A DNA stretch of 64,000 nucleotides from Pegea sp. RAD2-039 (GCA_034620365.1 JAQGEQ010000161.1:496001-560000), one strand, 5' to 3'. Positions 48,101 to 62,077 are shown, counted from the stretch's first letter. Program-made: numbers and translations. The notes: generated from the sequence alone by a model not told the origin.

Positions 48101-51100
48101 CTTTTTTGCAATAATATCAATTTTATCATAAGAATATATTTGTATAATAAATTTATATTGCCAATATTAAAGGAAGTCATGAAAAAGTCTTGTAACTTAT
48201 TTGTTAGGATAAATAATGAAGACAAATTTATCAGTGAGTTTTACTTGAAATCATTTTTATCATTTTGTGTAAAAAATGTATTTTGTATCATTTTTATTCG
48301 TTGCTTTATTATTAGCTTTTTTCGAACATTTTTGAAATTTTGCATATCGCATTTTTACTGTGAATATTTTAACATTTTATCTCAATAATAAATACTATTG
48401 CGCTTACGAATATTTCAAGTAACTCAAGTTAATTATAAAATCTTTTGCTTGACCAACCTTAGAAAGATTAAATCTAAAAAGTGATTATTAAAAATAAAAA
48501 AAAAAATTGAATAACTTAGAAAATACTTTTGATATAATCGGTGAACAATTGTTATTTTTTTAGCTTTAGCTACAATTAGTAATAATACTAAAAAAATAAA
48601 TTCAAAAATTTATCTAAAAGTATTTTAAAGATTTTTTAACTGTTTATTAAATAGTTAATGACCATAACAAGCAATTTAGAAGTTACAACTAATTGTAAAC
48701 AACCTAATTTAGATATTTACATTTTGTAATCGTCTTAAGGCACTTTAGTATAATAAAAGTAAGCTCGCTTATTCTATAGAAAGCATTTTTAGAATATTTT
48801 AAAGATTTTCCTTCATAGTTTCAGAGAAAAATGTCTCTTTATGAGTAGTGACAATTAGGCAACAGTAAAATAACTTTCTCTGACCTCAGTTTTTACCGCT
48901 CGTGAAATTTCAAAAAAGTTTCTTCGATATTAAAACATTTTTCAAATCTAAATTTTTTCCTATTTCCTGTTTTACGGAAACACAAGCTCAAAAATTCACG
49001 AAAAAGTTGGAAATAAACAAAATTTATTTTCTGCTGAATACTTTTGATATTTAAATTATTAGAAAGTTTATTGAAAATTTAAACTCACCTTCCAAGTAAA
49101 GTCTCAATGTGACAAAGTTTTCATCTTGCTTTCTCTGTTTAAACAAATCCTTGAGATAAAAAAGATCTTTGAACACCTACCTGTACATCTATATCAAATT
49201 GAAAATAGTAACTTATACAAAGTTTTATATGTATGATTAATCAATATTAAACATTATTACACCTTTTTTTTAGATAAGTAATCAATGTTTAGGTTAAAAC
49301 TGATTTCCAAACTAGTTACGCAGTATGTTAAACTGATTGTTATTTCTATCATCTTATATTTCAATATAACCCAATTTTATGCAGTAAACTTAACTTACAA
49401 GTCGAAAATAAAGTTGAATTACAACCAAGAAAATCATTATACTTATTTACTACACTTTGTGAATAGTTGTTTTTTTTAGTTTTTATTACAAACAATGTAA
49501 ACAAAAAATTATAAGCTATATAGGTAATTGCATACATAAGCTTGAAACAAACGAAGTTAAAACCATTGCGGTTAAAAAAATGAAAATAAACATTGAAGTT
49601 AAAGTAGCTAATAAAACATTGACGAGATTAAAAAGATGTTTTAGTGTTTTTAAAGTTATCCTTACTCAGAAAAATACAAAATGTTTTATAATCTTTACCA
49701 ATTATGAAAAATACTATTTTTCTAATGCTATGCCAAAAGTTTAGTTAATCCGGCATACGCAGAAGTAAAAACTTCTAAATTTATTAAGAAAATTGACAAA
49801 CATCCAGACGGTGCCTGAAAGATCATATCAATTTTCCGGTGTTGGTTTAGAGCTTTCACGACCATCAACGATACATTTCTAGCGACGACTAAACAGTTAA
49901 ACTACGATGTTAATTAGAGGGTAGGGTAAATATGACTGGCCGTGACGTGCAAGTTTGTCTACCATTTCAAAAAGCAATTTGAACTAAATCAGCTTTTCTC
50001 TTTCATTTCTTCTGTCCAGTCTACCTTCAAAGCCTGTAGCCTTTAAAAACGCTAAGGAAGTTAAAAAACCTTTTTTATTTACAAAATATTCGACACTACC
50101 CTTTAAAAAGATAAAACAGTCTTTTTGGTCATCTTCATTAAGATCAAATGTTGAAAGATCGTGTCCTAAACAGCTGATATTATTGTATTACAATAGCATC
50201 AAGTATTGGATTATATGAAACAGCTTTCTATAATTAATAAACATAGAATCTCTAGAGACTGTTATCTGGGCTTATTAGATCACGTGACGTTTTATTAAGT
50301 ATTTAATTATCTTCCGTTCTTAAAAAAATTGTCTGGACATCGGGTCTACAAACTGGACTCTGAGTTCATAGACAAAGTGAGATATCTACTCAAGTTTAGC
50401 TTTCATAAAAGTATTTAAAATTAGTTAAGTGAAAGTTGGAAAAGCTTGAAATTATTTTCTGGAGTTTTAAACCTATCAATGATGATTAGGTTTTGGAAGT
50501 GTTCCACAAATGCTTGCAGATGCCAACTTTTTAATTCATTTTGATCCGCATTTACAACTTAAAGTTCAAATTCACTTCGTTTAAGTTAGGACAGAATATG
50601 AGCGAGAAATATATGTTTTAAAACTGTGATTATTATTCAAAAATATTTGATGTAACTTTAATGATAAGATAATTAACATTTAAGATTGGAACCAAAACTA
50701 CTTGATAACTAAAAAAAAGTTGAAATAGTTTAAAAAAATGTTGTTTTTTGTGACCAACTTTACTTGAAGCAGCCGTTTGAATGACCTTTGAACTTTATAC
50801 ATTGTGAAATTAGTGATGAGTTAGATTAGAAACAGAATCATAAGTTTAAGTTTATGATTTCGAAATTGATTTTACCATGTAACAGAACAATAGTATATCT
50901 ACAGTAAACATCGGTTTATTGATTCTTATTTATTTATTTAAAGATATCTTCGACCATTTATTGAGCTTTTAATACATGTTTACAGACTATAAACGATAAG
51001 TTTATCATTCACTTGTTCATGTTTAAAATTAAAGCCATATGGTGAATATTTACAAGTAAAAGTAGATTATTCTTGAGATTAGGTTTATTTAATCTTTTGT

Positions 51101-54100
51101 ACTTTAAAAAACGACCAAGCAAATATAGATTAAAGGTTGGTTATTAAATTGACTGCAAGAATAAATCAAGCTGAAGTTCATGAAAAAGATTTTGATACTT
51201 ATTAAAGTTCTTAGTGAATGGCTTTTGAACTGATTATCTGTTCAAGATAATTGGTTTGTCGTGAGGTTATTCTATGACATTAACTTTCAAGAAATGTGAA
51301 ACTCATTAAAAAAGGAAAAATATTGGGAATCGAGCCAACATCAAAATTAAAAGTTTGGTCATATTTTTAAAAAAAGACTTATGATTAATATCTTTAGTAA
51401 AAACGCAGCAAACAAAACAATTAAAAAACTTTTTATTTTCTTGGCTGACTTTTTATGTAAAATCTAAGAAATTGAATATAAATGTAAATTTTAAGTTTCC
51501 TTTTTACAAATATAAAAGAATAGAAAGATTATTTACAAAAAACAACAACAGAAACAACTTGATTATCGAATAGCGGCTATTGTAGACATCTTTACTAAGA
51601 AATAAACTTTGAACTACAGTCGGTTTTAATTAAGTTTAATACAAAATTTTGTCCCTATTGAAAATTAACTTTAGTTTTGCTAAAGTCTTAATATTTATAT
51701 TAACATTGATAAAAAGTTGAACTTATTTGTGACAAATTTATTCTATAGTTAGCAAAGCAATTAAAAGGCAAACTTGAATAAAATCTTGACAACTACTACA
51801 TTTTCAATTACAAAAACCGATTTTTCTAAATTGAATTTAAAAATCAGAGATTTGTATCAAATAAAAAGATTGTAGATACGCACGAAATACCTCTTATGTC
51901 AATAAGCATGAAACAACTGAAAAGAAAACGACCACCACCATAAAGTACAGTTTAATAGACACCAAGTTTAGTAAAAGCTAAGTAACCTGTCCTAACTTCC
52001 ACAAAAAACAGTTTCTTTTGAAACACGCTCACAAATTGATGATCAAATCTAAAAGCTCAAAATTATTCTCTAATATCTTAATCATATTTGGCAACATTGT
52101 AAGCAATTTACATTCTTCAATCATGAACTTATAAAAACGTCACAGACCAAATTTTCCATAATTTTTTTGGATGATATTCTTAACTGACTGTTGTCTGGTA
52201 ATCTACAAAAGTAAAAATTAACAAGAGTAAAGCTTCTCTGCGCTTACCACATAAAAATATTTTGTCGAACGTAAAACAATCTTTGTTTATCTAACAATTC
52301 GCACCTTCGACAATTTTGACACAAACAACAGCTGGCTCTAATTAGGATTTGGTCTTTCGCTTGGTGCTATCAATATTGGTTTTTAATAATGACTTCATTT
52401 CAAGATAGAAACGGAAGTCAAATTAATCCTTTGGGAGCTACAAGGTCAAACTGGCGTAGCATATGAGGAAATTACAAATTATTTACAATAGTAGTATCAA
52501 AATAAAGGCATTCATTGCATTCTGAAGAACTGGTAACTGTTGATAAGTAGTTAAGGCGGTGTGACGGATGCAAACAACTGAAGAAATAGTCAGTTGATGA
52601 AAATTGACTCTATAAAGATATGAAATGATAGTTAACCGTTTCTTAGTTGCAGTAAATTCCTATTAATGAAAAAGCAGAAAATAGACAAAGATCAAAAGTA
52701 ACTTGATAAATTTCATTTCGTCTACAGTTTTCATACTTGAAGATAATTTACAATTTTCAACAAAAATCTGTTAAAAATTATTTAGGAAAAATAATTGAAT
52801 CAAAAATAGAGGCGTTTATTTACCTCCAGAATATGTTTCCAATTCACTTTCACTTTAATTGATGGGAAATTTTGTAAAGCCAGTTGTTACAGTAATTTAA
52901 GCTTTATGGGCAAGTAAAAGTATCAGTTTTTAAGTAAATTTTCTTTTTCTAATCAATGTTATTTTAAACGTTTAACTTTTCAACACGTTTCTAAAACTAC
53001 AACTAAACTGTATTCGAATGCAAAACAAATGTTAAATAAAATTTGTTTGCTTTCAAAGTTAGTTTTTAAACTTCTTATTTTCATATTTGGGCTTTAAACA
53101 AAAACAACCAAACACTAGTACTTCCAAAGTTGATTGCTATTGTACATATTTTGTATATTTATTTTTCAGGATTTTTATCATAATTTAGCATGTTATAATT
53201 TATGTGTTTAAAATGATAAACAAAGTTTTAAACAGCTATTAACACCCGGCTTTTATACTCATTAAACCATTATTTTCTTCTTTAATGGTACATTTAATTA
53301 CAAAAAAAGTTGAATTAAAGTGCATGACAATATACTTTGGTGATATGAAAACTGTAACAACATTAAATGAAAGAAGAAAAAATCTGCTTCTGTATGCAAA
53401 CTAAACGAAGCATGAGTTATAAAAAGACCGATTGTAGATTATTGTGAGGTTGGTTTTAGCTTTCAATAGAAGGCATTTTAAATCAATTTCATTATCTCTT
53501 CACCTTTTAAAGTTCATAAAAAATAATATAATCTTTTGATTTAGGTTCTTAGTATTTAGTTCTGTTTTTGAAAAGTATGTTACATGCAATGATTTTTAAG
53601 TTTCATATTAAGATAATGACAAAGCTAAAGTTTTTAAAACTTGAAGATTAGATTTGAATACATGAGGGTATAAAGCCTCATTATTAAATAAAAATTATCA
53701 TTAATCACTCAATACCGTTTAATAAAATAAGCATTTACTTCTAAGAGAGGAATTAAGCCTCTAAATTATTGCAGGAGTGATACCAACATGATATCATTTA
53801 ATACTACAACAGATATCACACTATTGACTTGCTTATGACTAGCTAGCTGTCAGAAGACTTAGTTATGTGCTGAGCGAAGATCAAAATTAGAGATTTATAA
53901 TTAGAAGCTTATTATAATCTATGTAGATAATCTGTACAAGTTATAGTCGAAAAACAGATATTCCCAGCAGATTGGTCGATCATCGGTTTTTGTATGTGCA
54001 TGAAAGGATAAAAAGTAAGTTTACTGTTTGATTAAACTTTTTTGACCTTATTTAACTATGTAGATTAGAAAATCTTATGTAAAAACTGACAATTTGAAAT

Positions 54101-57100
54101 TCGGAAATAGTTCTTGATCAACTTGCAAAACTTTTATATCGACTGCCAAATGTAATTAGGTTAAATTAGAATTCTGGAAGTGCGCCCTTTCTAATAGATC
54201 TTATCACTTAAGAATTATTTATAAGAGTTTCATATAAGTGATGGATTAACAGTTTGTTATTTCAACTTTTCACCACTTTAAAACACACATCAAATAGTTG
54301 ATGGTTTAACCCGTTTTTTTGATTAACTGAAAGGCAAATATGAATGATAATAGTTTTTTCATTTTCATCTAATTCACCCAAGAGACTTGCTTACATACAG
54401 TTCGACTTTTCTTAATTGATTGAAACTTGTCGGTAGCTACAATTAAAATAACTTTTTTTTAGTTATTTTCAACTAGATAGGCTCTCAAATTTCAAAAAAT
54501 TTCATCAATTTTATAAACCAAAATAATAAAATTAAATTGTTTTAAAATAAAAAAGTTCGATAAAAAATCTTTAGATATGAAAGCTGAATGTCAATTATAA
54601 ATGGTTTTTCTATGATCTAATCAGTTACTTTTACCAAAGCGACGGTGAAAAAACGTAATATTCTAAAACAATAGTGCAATATATTACAAATAATTTATAA
54701 AAATAGTATTAACATAAAACTGTTATTAATTAGCATTAAATTTAAAAATGATATCTTTATCGTGAGCTTATTTTTCGTTTCTTTTTTAGATATAAAAATC
54801 TAAGGTTTTGTGAGTATTTTATTGTAAACTATTTCATAGTAGTTAACCTATCAATAAAAGCTGTTAAATTTGTTGCAAGATATAAAAGCTAGAGGAATCA
54901 ACTATTGTAAAAACGTTTAATAGTTTCAACTCGTTAAAATCTTTTACATTACTTACTTGTTTCATAAGATAGTGTCTACCAATACCAAATTTTATTTAGA
55001 ATTCAGAGTAAAATTAATAAAAACCTTTCAAACTAAATTTGAAGAAGTGTTATTAGTAATTTATGAATATCAAACTACTTAAAAATCTGAAGCATTTCTT
55101 TCAGTTTAATAGCTTCTTATTGTTTAATAAACCACCCTTTCATTTTAACTATATGCAGTATATTTCAAGATTATTTATCAATTGTTATTTTAGGACTTTA
55201 ATACAATGAAAATGGCCTTTTTAAGTGCAAAATTTCATAAACAATTGTGTTTTAGGAAGAATATTTAAAAACATCGGATTTACGGCTCACATAATGTTAA
55301 TAGAAATGATATCGACGCTGAAAGATGTATCTTTTAAGGAACTTGAAAATTGTAAATCTTCGCCAAAAACCTTCCAGTTTTGCTTCTTTAACTTTTGTTC
55401 AATATTCTATTTTTATTTAAAAATGCTTTTAAAATTTCAAAACTTTATTTAATGTAATTGGATACATTGATAAAAGTAATTGACTAATTGACTCCTACTG
55501 TTTTTCATATTCTTATTATGAAACCTACCTTTTCGTTTTAAGATATCAATTCAATTTCTATCATTTCTTAAATGCATTTTTAAGGAATTTAAATTTAATT
55601 TGTTATTCGATTAACTATGTAAGTTTTTACAGTAAGCACCATAAAGCAAAAAATAATTAATATAAAAAATTTTGTTTGTTTTATAAAAGTTAATTATTGG
55701 CATTTTTGATGGGCAGCAGCATGTTTGTGAATGTCATTAACATGTCACTTTTGTTAGCTACAAACGAAAAATATGAAAAAAAGAGTAGAACGAAAATCTA
55801 AACTGTATTTTACGACTGAACTTTTAGGGTTGGGTAGTTTAAAGCATGTGATGAAACTAATATGGTCGTAAAACTTCTATCGTAAATTATAGTTTTTGTT
55901 TTATCATTGTTACAGCTGCAGTAACAAGTTCTTTAAACGCTCTAAGATGCCGTATAGTTGATAAGTAACAAAACATTTTGGGCGAAAGCGATCTGTCGTT
56001 ATAAACTGTTTCTTTGTCTTGTTTAACTTGTCAGCGTTTGTATGAAATCCATTAGTAGCTTGGTTATTCTATTTTTACGACTTTTAGTGAAGGGCTTGGT
56101 TGCTGTAATGACGAAGGAGCAGTTGGGATTTTCTCTGTCTCTCTTTCACTCGGCGTCAAGTTAATTTTACGACACAACCCCCATTAGTATGTTTGTATTG
56201 TTGTTAGAAACATTTTAGCTGTGATCTATTTGGAAAATTAAAAAAGATTTATGTTTTTTTAATTGCGTAAAACTAATAAATCTTTACTAAGATTAAAATA
56301 AGAAATTTTAAAAAGTTGAAATACTTAACATGACATGAGAAAGTTAAAAATCCTTAATTTAATTTCAACTTCTGCTTTTATTAAATGTTCTAATTAAAAA
56401 GTTTTAGTTAAGTTTCATAGGAATGTAATAATTACTTTTCAGTAAAAAATCAATTTAGTGGTAAATAAATGTTTTTAACTTACTTTTTTCTATCACTTTA
56501 ATTTGTGTAAATATTTTACTAAACTATTTAATAAATAAAACTCGGAATATCTTTATGGATTGATTTATCTTGTAAATTAGGTTTTCTATTTTTTGTGAAA
56601 TCTGCCTTTGATAAACGACTTTTTCAATTGATGTCAAATTTCTGGTAATTGTTAAATTACTTTAAGAATATTAATGCTAGTTTAACACAAGTAACTACAT
56701 AAGTATGAAAATAACAAAACAGAATTAAATTCTCGGTAATTTACAACCCATTTAAATGTTTGCTATTTTCTGTAAAATAATATTTGATTACAATTACAGC
56801 TTGACTCTAATTAGTTTTTTAGACACAATTATTCACTTTATGTACTCAAAATTTGTCATTTTATTCAATCGTTATCAAACTTCAACCAGTATTTTGGTAA
56901 AATATGCCAAAATTGGATGATATTCAAAAGTGAGCTTATAAATTAGATTTAAAGATAAATAATGATTATCAAGACACTAAAATGCAACTTAATTTCAAAC
57001 AAACTGAATTTATATTTATTTTAATTTTATTTTACTATATTGGATTATTTTCAGAAGTCATTTTGATTCAATGTTAATTTTATTTTATAATTTAATAACA

Positions 57101-57480
57101 GTCCAAGCTGAACTACACGAATAATCAAAAACAAAACTTAGGAAGATTTTTATCGATAATATATCATTTTAAATAAAGTAAAAACGTTTTTACCTTCATT
57201 TCATTGATGTAAGCGTCTTCTGCCACCTTGTGGTGAAAATCATGAATTTAATAAATCAAGAAATAATAAAAAAGTTTAATTATACACTGAATGTTGACAG
57301 AACATCCTAAATGATAAAGTATTGTAGATATTCTATATATAAATCAAGTCCTCTAACTTCTGAACATAAACTTATACGATTCAAATTTATAATATCAAAG
57401 TGAAAAATAAAACATCAAAACAAATCAGTTAAAACATTTTTCCAAATACGCAATCTAACCTTTATAAACTTTTACTTATT
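45141..57480. other. Large gene-poor region
   Basis: About 12.3 kb without a recognisable exon, RNA gene or element. Compositional islands with more G+C occur near 49800-50060 and 56030-56180 (the latter with a pyrimidine-rich TCTCTGTCTCTCTTTC). These could be non-coding exons, promoters or old repeats, but nothing decides between them. Frames such as 48089-48388, 49285-49479 and 55225-55452 are Phe/Ile/Asn/Lys-rich and look like chance. Confidence 0.5.
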
Positions 57481-57489
57481 TTTTTTTAT

Positions 57490-57880
57490 TTGTTTGCTGA
57501 TTATCTAAATGTTCTGAGAATTTCTTTCTGTTTTCAACGTTGGGTTCGAAAGAAAGCTTGTAATGCCGGAATTAAACATATGTCTGTATTATGTATAAAG
57601 GTTTTTGGTTGCTTAACCTTCCTAGCTTATAGTCAACCGATCAAAGAGAAGGATTTATTAATGAAATTCTTAAAAGATTTTCTTTTATCGCCATCACAAA
57701 GTTTAATAGAACAAAGACTGAAATATTTATTTTATCTTCTAAACTTTCGTTTGGTATTAATAATCGATTTGTAATCTATAAAACGGCTACAAAACTTCAA
57801 AAATATACATTTGAAGCAGCAATACAGGTTACTAAATATCCAAATAAATTTGCTCATGATGAAGAGTTTATTATATGATT
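57490..57880 (+). other. Unassigned coding-like stretch
   Basis: A 94-codon frame (57490-57774) contains a varied segment (RWVRKKACNAGIKHMSVLCI). A second frame after the stop reads KLQKYTFEAAIQVTKYPNKF. The two might be pieces of one decayed gene, but I recognise neither and see no decisive splice pair. Confidence 0.2.
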
Positions 57881-57900
57881 TCTAAAATACTTTTTGGGAC

Positions 57901-58300
57901 TTAAACACAATTTTGCAGTAATCTAATTCCAATTGAAAATACATAAATCAATAACACAGAAGCTTTTTTGTGATACAAATTTATTATGAATGACTTCGTA
58001 TAACCTTGTACTTGATAGTGGTCAACATCAACCTTGTAAACAAAAGTTGTTTGATAAACTCCATGAGGTTTGGCTAAAAACATATTTTTATATACAGATC
58101 CGTTTGTTATGATAATTTTTGCAATAAGGCGCTGCAGTTGACGACTTTTGTACACCGCCATGAACCGACTATAAGCAGAATCGCGACTTCGATTTCCAGA
58201 TGTCATCTTCTGTACTATCACTAAAGAACTGTTTGGCTAACATGCTACCTTCATGCATACGCATTAGCTTTGATTATAGTAAAAAGCAGTGTACACCTAC
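57901..58300 (-). pseudogene. Unassigned frame next to a dispersed repeat
   Basis: The minus frame 58221-57901 (106 codons) and an overlapping frame from about 58262 (MRMHEGSMLAKQFFSDSTED) lie in a less AT-rich block that ends where the repeat at 58311 begins. They suggest one frameshifted coding relic, possibly of a DNA transposon, but no catalytic motif is visible and I cannot name it. Confidence 0.25.
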
Positions 58301-58310
58301 TATTTGAACT

Positions 58311-58487
58311 GACAACATAATACTAATTTCCAATATTTTTACTGAACTTTATAGGCCGAAGTAGTAGATGGAAGGAAGTTGACAAGGAAGCTGTCTGTTG
58401 GCTAAAATACTTTCTTCCTTTCTGTACATGAGATTTGATCATAGTGGAGAGAAGCGTGTGCTGAACTATCCCTTCTGTAGGTCCGAT
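58311..58487 (-). repeat. Dispersed repeat, inverted partner of 22572-22751
   Basis: Near-identical in reverse complement to 22572-22751. Here the repeat continues for about 40 bp to TGACCTGGGACAG at 58507, a string also present at about 16927 and 21141 in the EndoU units, which suggests a longer parent element. The two overlapping minus frames here (58323-58614) are shadows of the repeat. Confidence 0.75.
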
Positions 58488-58530
58488 GTTTGGTGACACG
58501 GCCCAGTGACCTGGGACAGATATGTATAGA

Positions 58531-59439
58531 GTCATATAGAACTTGTCTAAAACTTTTATTTAATTGTAAAAGCCAAAAAATTAGTAAAAAAAACAAAATG
58601 ATTTTTATAAACAAACTGAATAAAAACTTACTTTTTATGAAGACTTAAAATTCTTCCCAGCTAACGTCATCACATATATTTTGTTGTTGGATGGCGAATT
58701 ATTTGGGTGGTTTTTGGTTCAAACGTTTTATAAGTAAAAACTTAATGCAAATTTTGAGTATACTAAATGTAAAATCAAAAGTGTTTGTTGGTTTTAGTAA
58801 GTATTTCTAAATCACTAATGCTTATTAATATTAAGAAGAATATATTTGTATACATAGATATAATTGAAAAGCGTTTTTGTGAGAAAAACAAAATTGCTAC
58901 TGATGAATATTTAATGAGTATGGATTTATTTCCGACAAAAAATAGTTTCGTGGTGAGAAATTGGGTTGCTAAATAAAGATGAAGTTCTGGTAGTCTTAAA
59001 AAGATTATTTTAGTAATAACATAAAATAAAACAAGTATTTTAGGTACTTGAATATGGTCCAAATATAAACTTGAAAATAAGATGAACTTAGCTGAGAAAT
59101 AAAAGCAATTATTTATACTCTATTTAAAACAAAAACTCTAAAAAGGAAAAATCAATTTCATTTCCGCTATTTATTTAAAGTTGTAGTTAGGAAAAATATG
59201 TTTGTAGTAATCTAATTTGAGAGTGATAAGGTGACGAAGTTATTGAAGTAAGCAAAATAGGAAATCATCAAAAAAATGTTTGATGATGTTATTTTTCACA
59301 AATTAATTATTTTATTTATGTGTTAAAAATTGTTATGTTTATTTAAAAGTCGATTAGTATAATATGTAGAATAAGGGAAAGTTAAATATAGCAATCGCGT
59401 CTGTAACCCTATTCTTTCATTCTAAATAAAATGTCTGTG
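58531..59439. other. AT-rich spacer
   Basis: Overlapping frames on both strands at 58775-59062 are low-complexity and unconvincing. No other feature is seen. Confidence 0.4.
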
Positions 59440-59528
59440 TAAATATCATACAAGCCTACCAGGCTTGAGGTCCCAGGTTCGATCCCGGGCGGATGCATAT
59501 TGGCGACAAGGAGAGTCTATAAAAATTG
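59440..59528 (+). mobile_element. SINE head/body fragment with tRNA-like B box, joined to a LINE
   Basis: Carries a tRNA-like 3' half (AGGTCCCAGGTTCGATCCCG, a good B box) followed by GGCGACAAGGAGAGTCTATA, which matches the start of the SINE body at 2775-2805. The SINE then stops abruptly, and from about 59529 the sequence is LINE coding region on the same strand. Confidence 0.6.
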
Positions 59529-60990
59529 GAAGAAAGCTGTTATTACCCCAATTCATAAAAAGGGTCCCAGAAACACCGTACTTAACTACAGACCAGTTTC
59601 GCTGACCTTAGTTATCTGCAGAACTCAAGAACATATCATTCACAATCATATGACCAGTCATTTAATAGAGCACCATCTACTATCTGATGTCCAGCATGGC
59701 TTTGTGAATCGGAGATCTTCCCTGACTCAACATCTCACTTTTCCTAATGAGCTTACAACCCATTACGAAAGTAACACTCCCTGTGACATCATATATCTCG
59801 ATTTTGCTAAAGCGTTTGATTCAGTCCCAACAGCTTTATCTTACAGTGGATTGAAGATTACCTATTAGGTAAAATCCAACAAACTCGTGTAGAAAGATCT
59901 TTATCTACTTCTAGTCAAATCACCAGTGGTATTCCTCAGGGTTCCGTTTTGGGTTCCCTTCTCTTTTTAATTTGCATCGAAGACCTCATCAGAAGATTAG
60001 TAGCAGCAGATGATGTCAGAGTATTTGTGTATTCAGATGACATCAAGCTATTATCTTGCAATCCTTCAAAACTTCAAACTGCACTACATACTGTAGAAAA
60101 CTGGTCTACGAATTGACAGCTCAGAATCCAGCCCACAAAATCTTAAACCTTAAACCAGCTACAAATTCGTTAAGCCAATATTTCAACAATGCATTTATTA
60201 TTCCACAAATATCTTCGGTCTTAGACCTTGGAATTATCCTATCATCTGACTTTAAATGACGCAATTGTGTTTTTTAAATATTTACAAAATTAATCTTTCT
60301 GAAAACGATGAAAATAGTGCATGGATGCCATATCAAGCTAGTGTTATCAAAAAAATTGAATCTCTTCAGGCGACATTTACGAGATTGGTATGCAGGAAAC
60401 TTAATATTAAGTACGATAGTTATAAACATCGTCTTAGCTTCTTCAATTTAGATACTTTGGAAATTCGACGAGTTAAATACGACTTAATTATTATTTTTAA
60501 GTTTATCCACAATTTAGTTGACCTTAAATTCGATGCTTTCTTTTTCCATTAGTCCTTCCCTCAAGTTATATCAACTCAGACGACACACATTACAACTTGA
60601 TATGCCTATATCACCTGGTACATTAATCAGAGCAAATTTTTTCTCATACCGTACAATTAGTACATGGAACCAGCTGCCAACAGACACTGTCATGTCAGAA
60701 TCACTCGTGCTGCTTAAGCAGAAGTTGAACCGTTTTAATATTACCACAATTGTCATTATATACTGTGATTCTATTTCTTTTTTTATATTATCAACATTCT
60801 ATGTAGCTATGCACTGTTATAAGTTATGTGGACTACTGAAATGCCATGTGATACATCTATTCTTTTATATATTTCCCTCTTAACTATATATAATAGTTAT
60901 TATTTTATATAATATTATTAGTGAGAATATGTGCCAGCGTTACTCTTTTCAGACACCTTCTTTCGCGTTTATTGAAATAAGTGAATAAAA
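59529..60990 (+). mobile_element. Decayed CR1/jockey-type LINE with reverse transcriptase domain
   Basis: The longest LINE copy here. Reverse transcriptase blocks, over several frames, are WKKAVITPIHKKG, LNYRPVSLT, LSDVQHGFVNRRS, IIYLDFAKAFDSVP, then GIPQGSVLGSLLF, VFVYSDDIKLLS (catalytic box), VLDLGIILSSDFK, ESLQATFTRLVC and YDSYKHRLSFFNLDTLEIRR. It ends with the family 3' UTR, a CGCGTTTATTGAAATAAGTG run and ATAAAAGAATTG. Frame breaks after DSVPTA (about 59835) and after SDFK (60259), together with a deletion around 60260-60300, make it inactive. The endonuclease half is missing. Confidence 0.88.
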
Positions 60991-61987
60991 GAATTGTTGT
61001 TATTGTGAAAATTATAGATTAAGCTCGTGTTAATCTATTCAGGTATACGAAATTTACACACATAGAAGAAATTCTAGACTAAAATAAAATAAGCTAAAAA
61101 TAATACTATAGAAATGACAAAGACTTTTTTATCTGAAGAAATTAATTGCCACTCATAAAAGGAGAAATGCAGCTGAAAGTAAAAAAAAAATAATTTAAAA
61201 TTTAATTAAATAAATTTTAATTCTTTTTTGTCTTTTTTTAACTTTTTCAACAAATTGCTTCAAAATACTAAAAGAGGTTGCAACAGAACATTTTATATTT
61301 AAAAGATAAAGAAAATAAATAAAAGTTTTATTTAGTATCATCTCGTCAAGTCAATTATACCATTTGGTGCAAAACTTTTATTAGGTTAATTAAAAACTTT
61401 TTTTTTAATTTTTTTAGATGAAAACATCAATGACGAATAATAAAAACGGTTTTAGTTTTCAGAAGGAAAAAAGTGTTATGGATGTGAGATGATAATAACT
61501 CTTTAAGAGAGCTTTATTGTAGATTTACAAATTGCTCATCAAAAAGTATTTCTGAAATACAAAACTATAAACTGCACGAAAATTATATCATTTTTCCTGA
61601 AACAATCGTTAATAGCAAGTTGCTAATAAAAGTTAAGTTGGTTTGTTTTCCTTACTTGTATCAGAAACCGATTAAAAATAAACAGTTTTAAAAATCTAAG
61701 CTTAAAGTTGTAAAATTTGTTTATTTGTTTGCCAAAATGCTACCATCTATTTTTCAAACTTTTGATTATTTTTGAGCAAATGTTAATTTTGTTCTATTAT
61801 AGATTTTTATCTATAGATTTAGCTATACGTAGAGCTAAAATTCAGCTAAACCGTATATTTATTACATTATTCATGGTAAAAGCAAAATCTAAAAGTTTGC
61901 AAAGAAAAAAATATGAATGACGGCTTTTTAAGCTGAACATGTTAAGTAACTACAAAATTTTATTTTCAAAATTTCTAATCATAGTAG
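60991..61987. other. AT-rich spacer upstream of tRNA-Gly
   Basis: No gene recognised. The 67-codon frame at 61717-61920 has no family features. Confidence 0.45.
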
Positions 61988-62058
61988 GCATTGGTGGTTC
62001 AGTGGTAGAATTCTCGCCTGCCACGCGGGAGGCCCGGGTTCGATTCCCGGCCAATGCA
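61988..62058 (+). tRNA. tRNA-Gly-GCC: tRNA-Gly (anticodon GCC)
   Basis: A 71-nt gene with a perfect cloverleaf: acceptor stem GCATTGG paired with CCAATGC, A box TGGTTCAGTGG, anticodon GCC at 62020-62022 within a CTGCCAC loop, B box GGTTCGATTCC, discriminator A. No intron and no encoded CCA. As far as I can recall, the sequence equals the standard animal tRNA-Gly(GCC). T-runs follow directly, as expected for a Pol III gene. It is not part of a SINE: the downstream sequence is ordinary AT-rich DNA. Confidence 0.98.
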
Positions 62059-62063
62059 GTTGA

Positions 62064-62077
62064 TTTTAATATTTTTT
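62064..62077 (+). terminator. RNA polymerase III terminator of tRNA-Gly
   Basis: TTTT at 62064-62067, then T6 at 62072-62077, beginning 6 nt after the tRNA 3' end on the coding strand. This is the normal Pol III stop. Confidence 0.8.

Noticed and set aside
48089-48388. 99-codon hydrophobic ORF
   Set aside because: It is dominated by Phe, Ile, Asn and Lys, as expected by chance in AT-rich DNA, with no motif or neighbouring exon.
24000-59000. CRISPR arrays, bacterial operons or prophage
   Set aside because: No regularly spaced direct repeats are seen, and all recognised genes are eukaryotic with spliceosomal introns.
59455-59495. Second tRNA gene suggested by a good B box
   Set aside because: Only a 3' half is present, with no paired acceptor stem, and SINE body follows directly.
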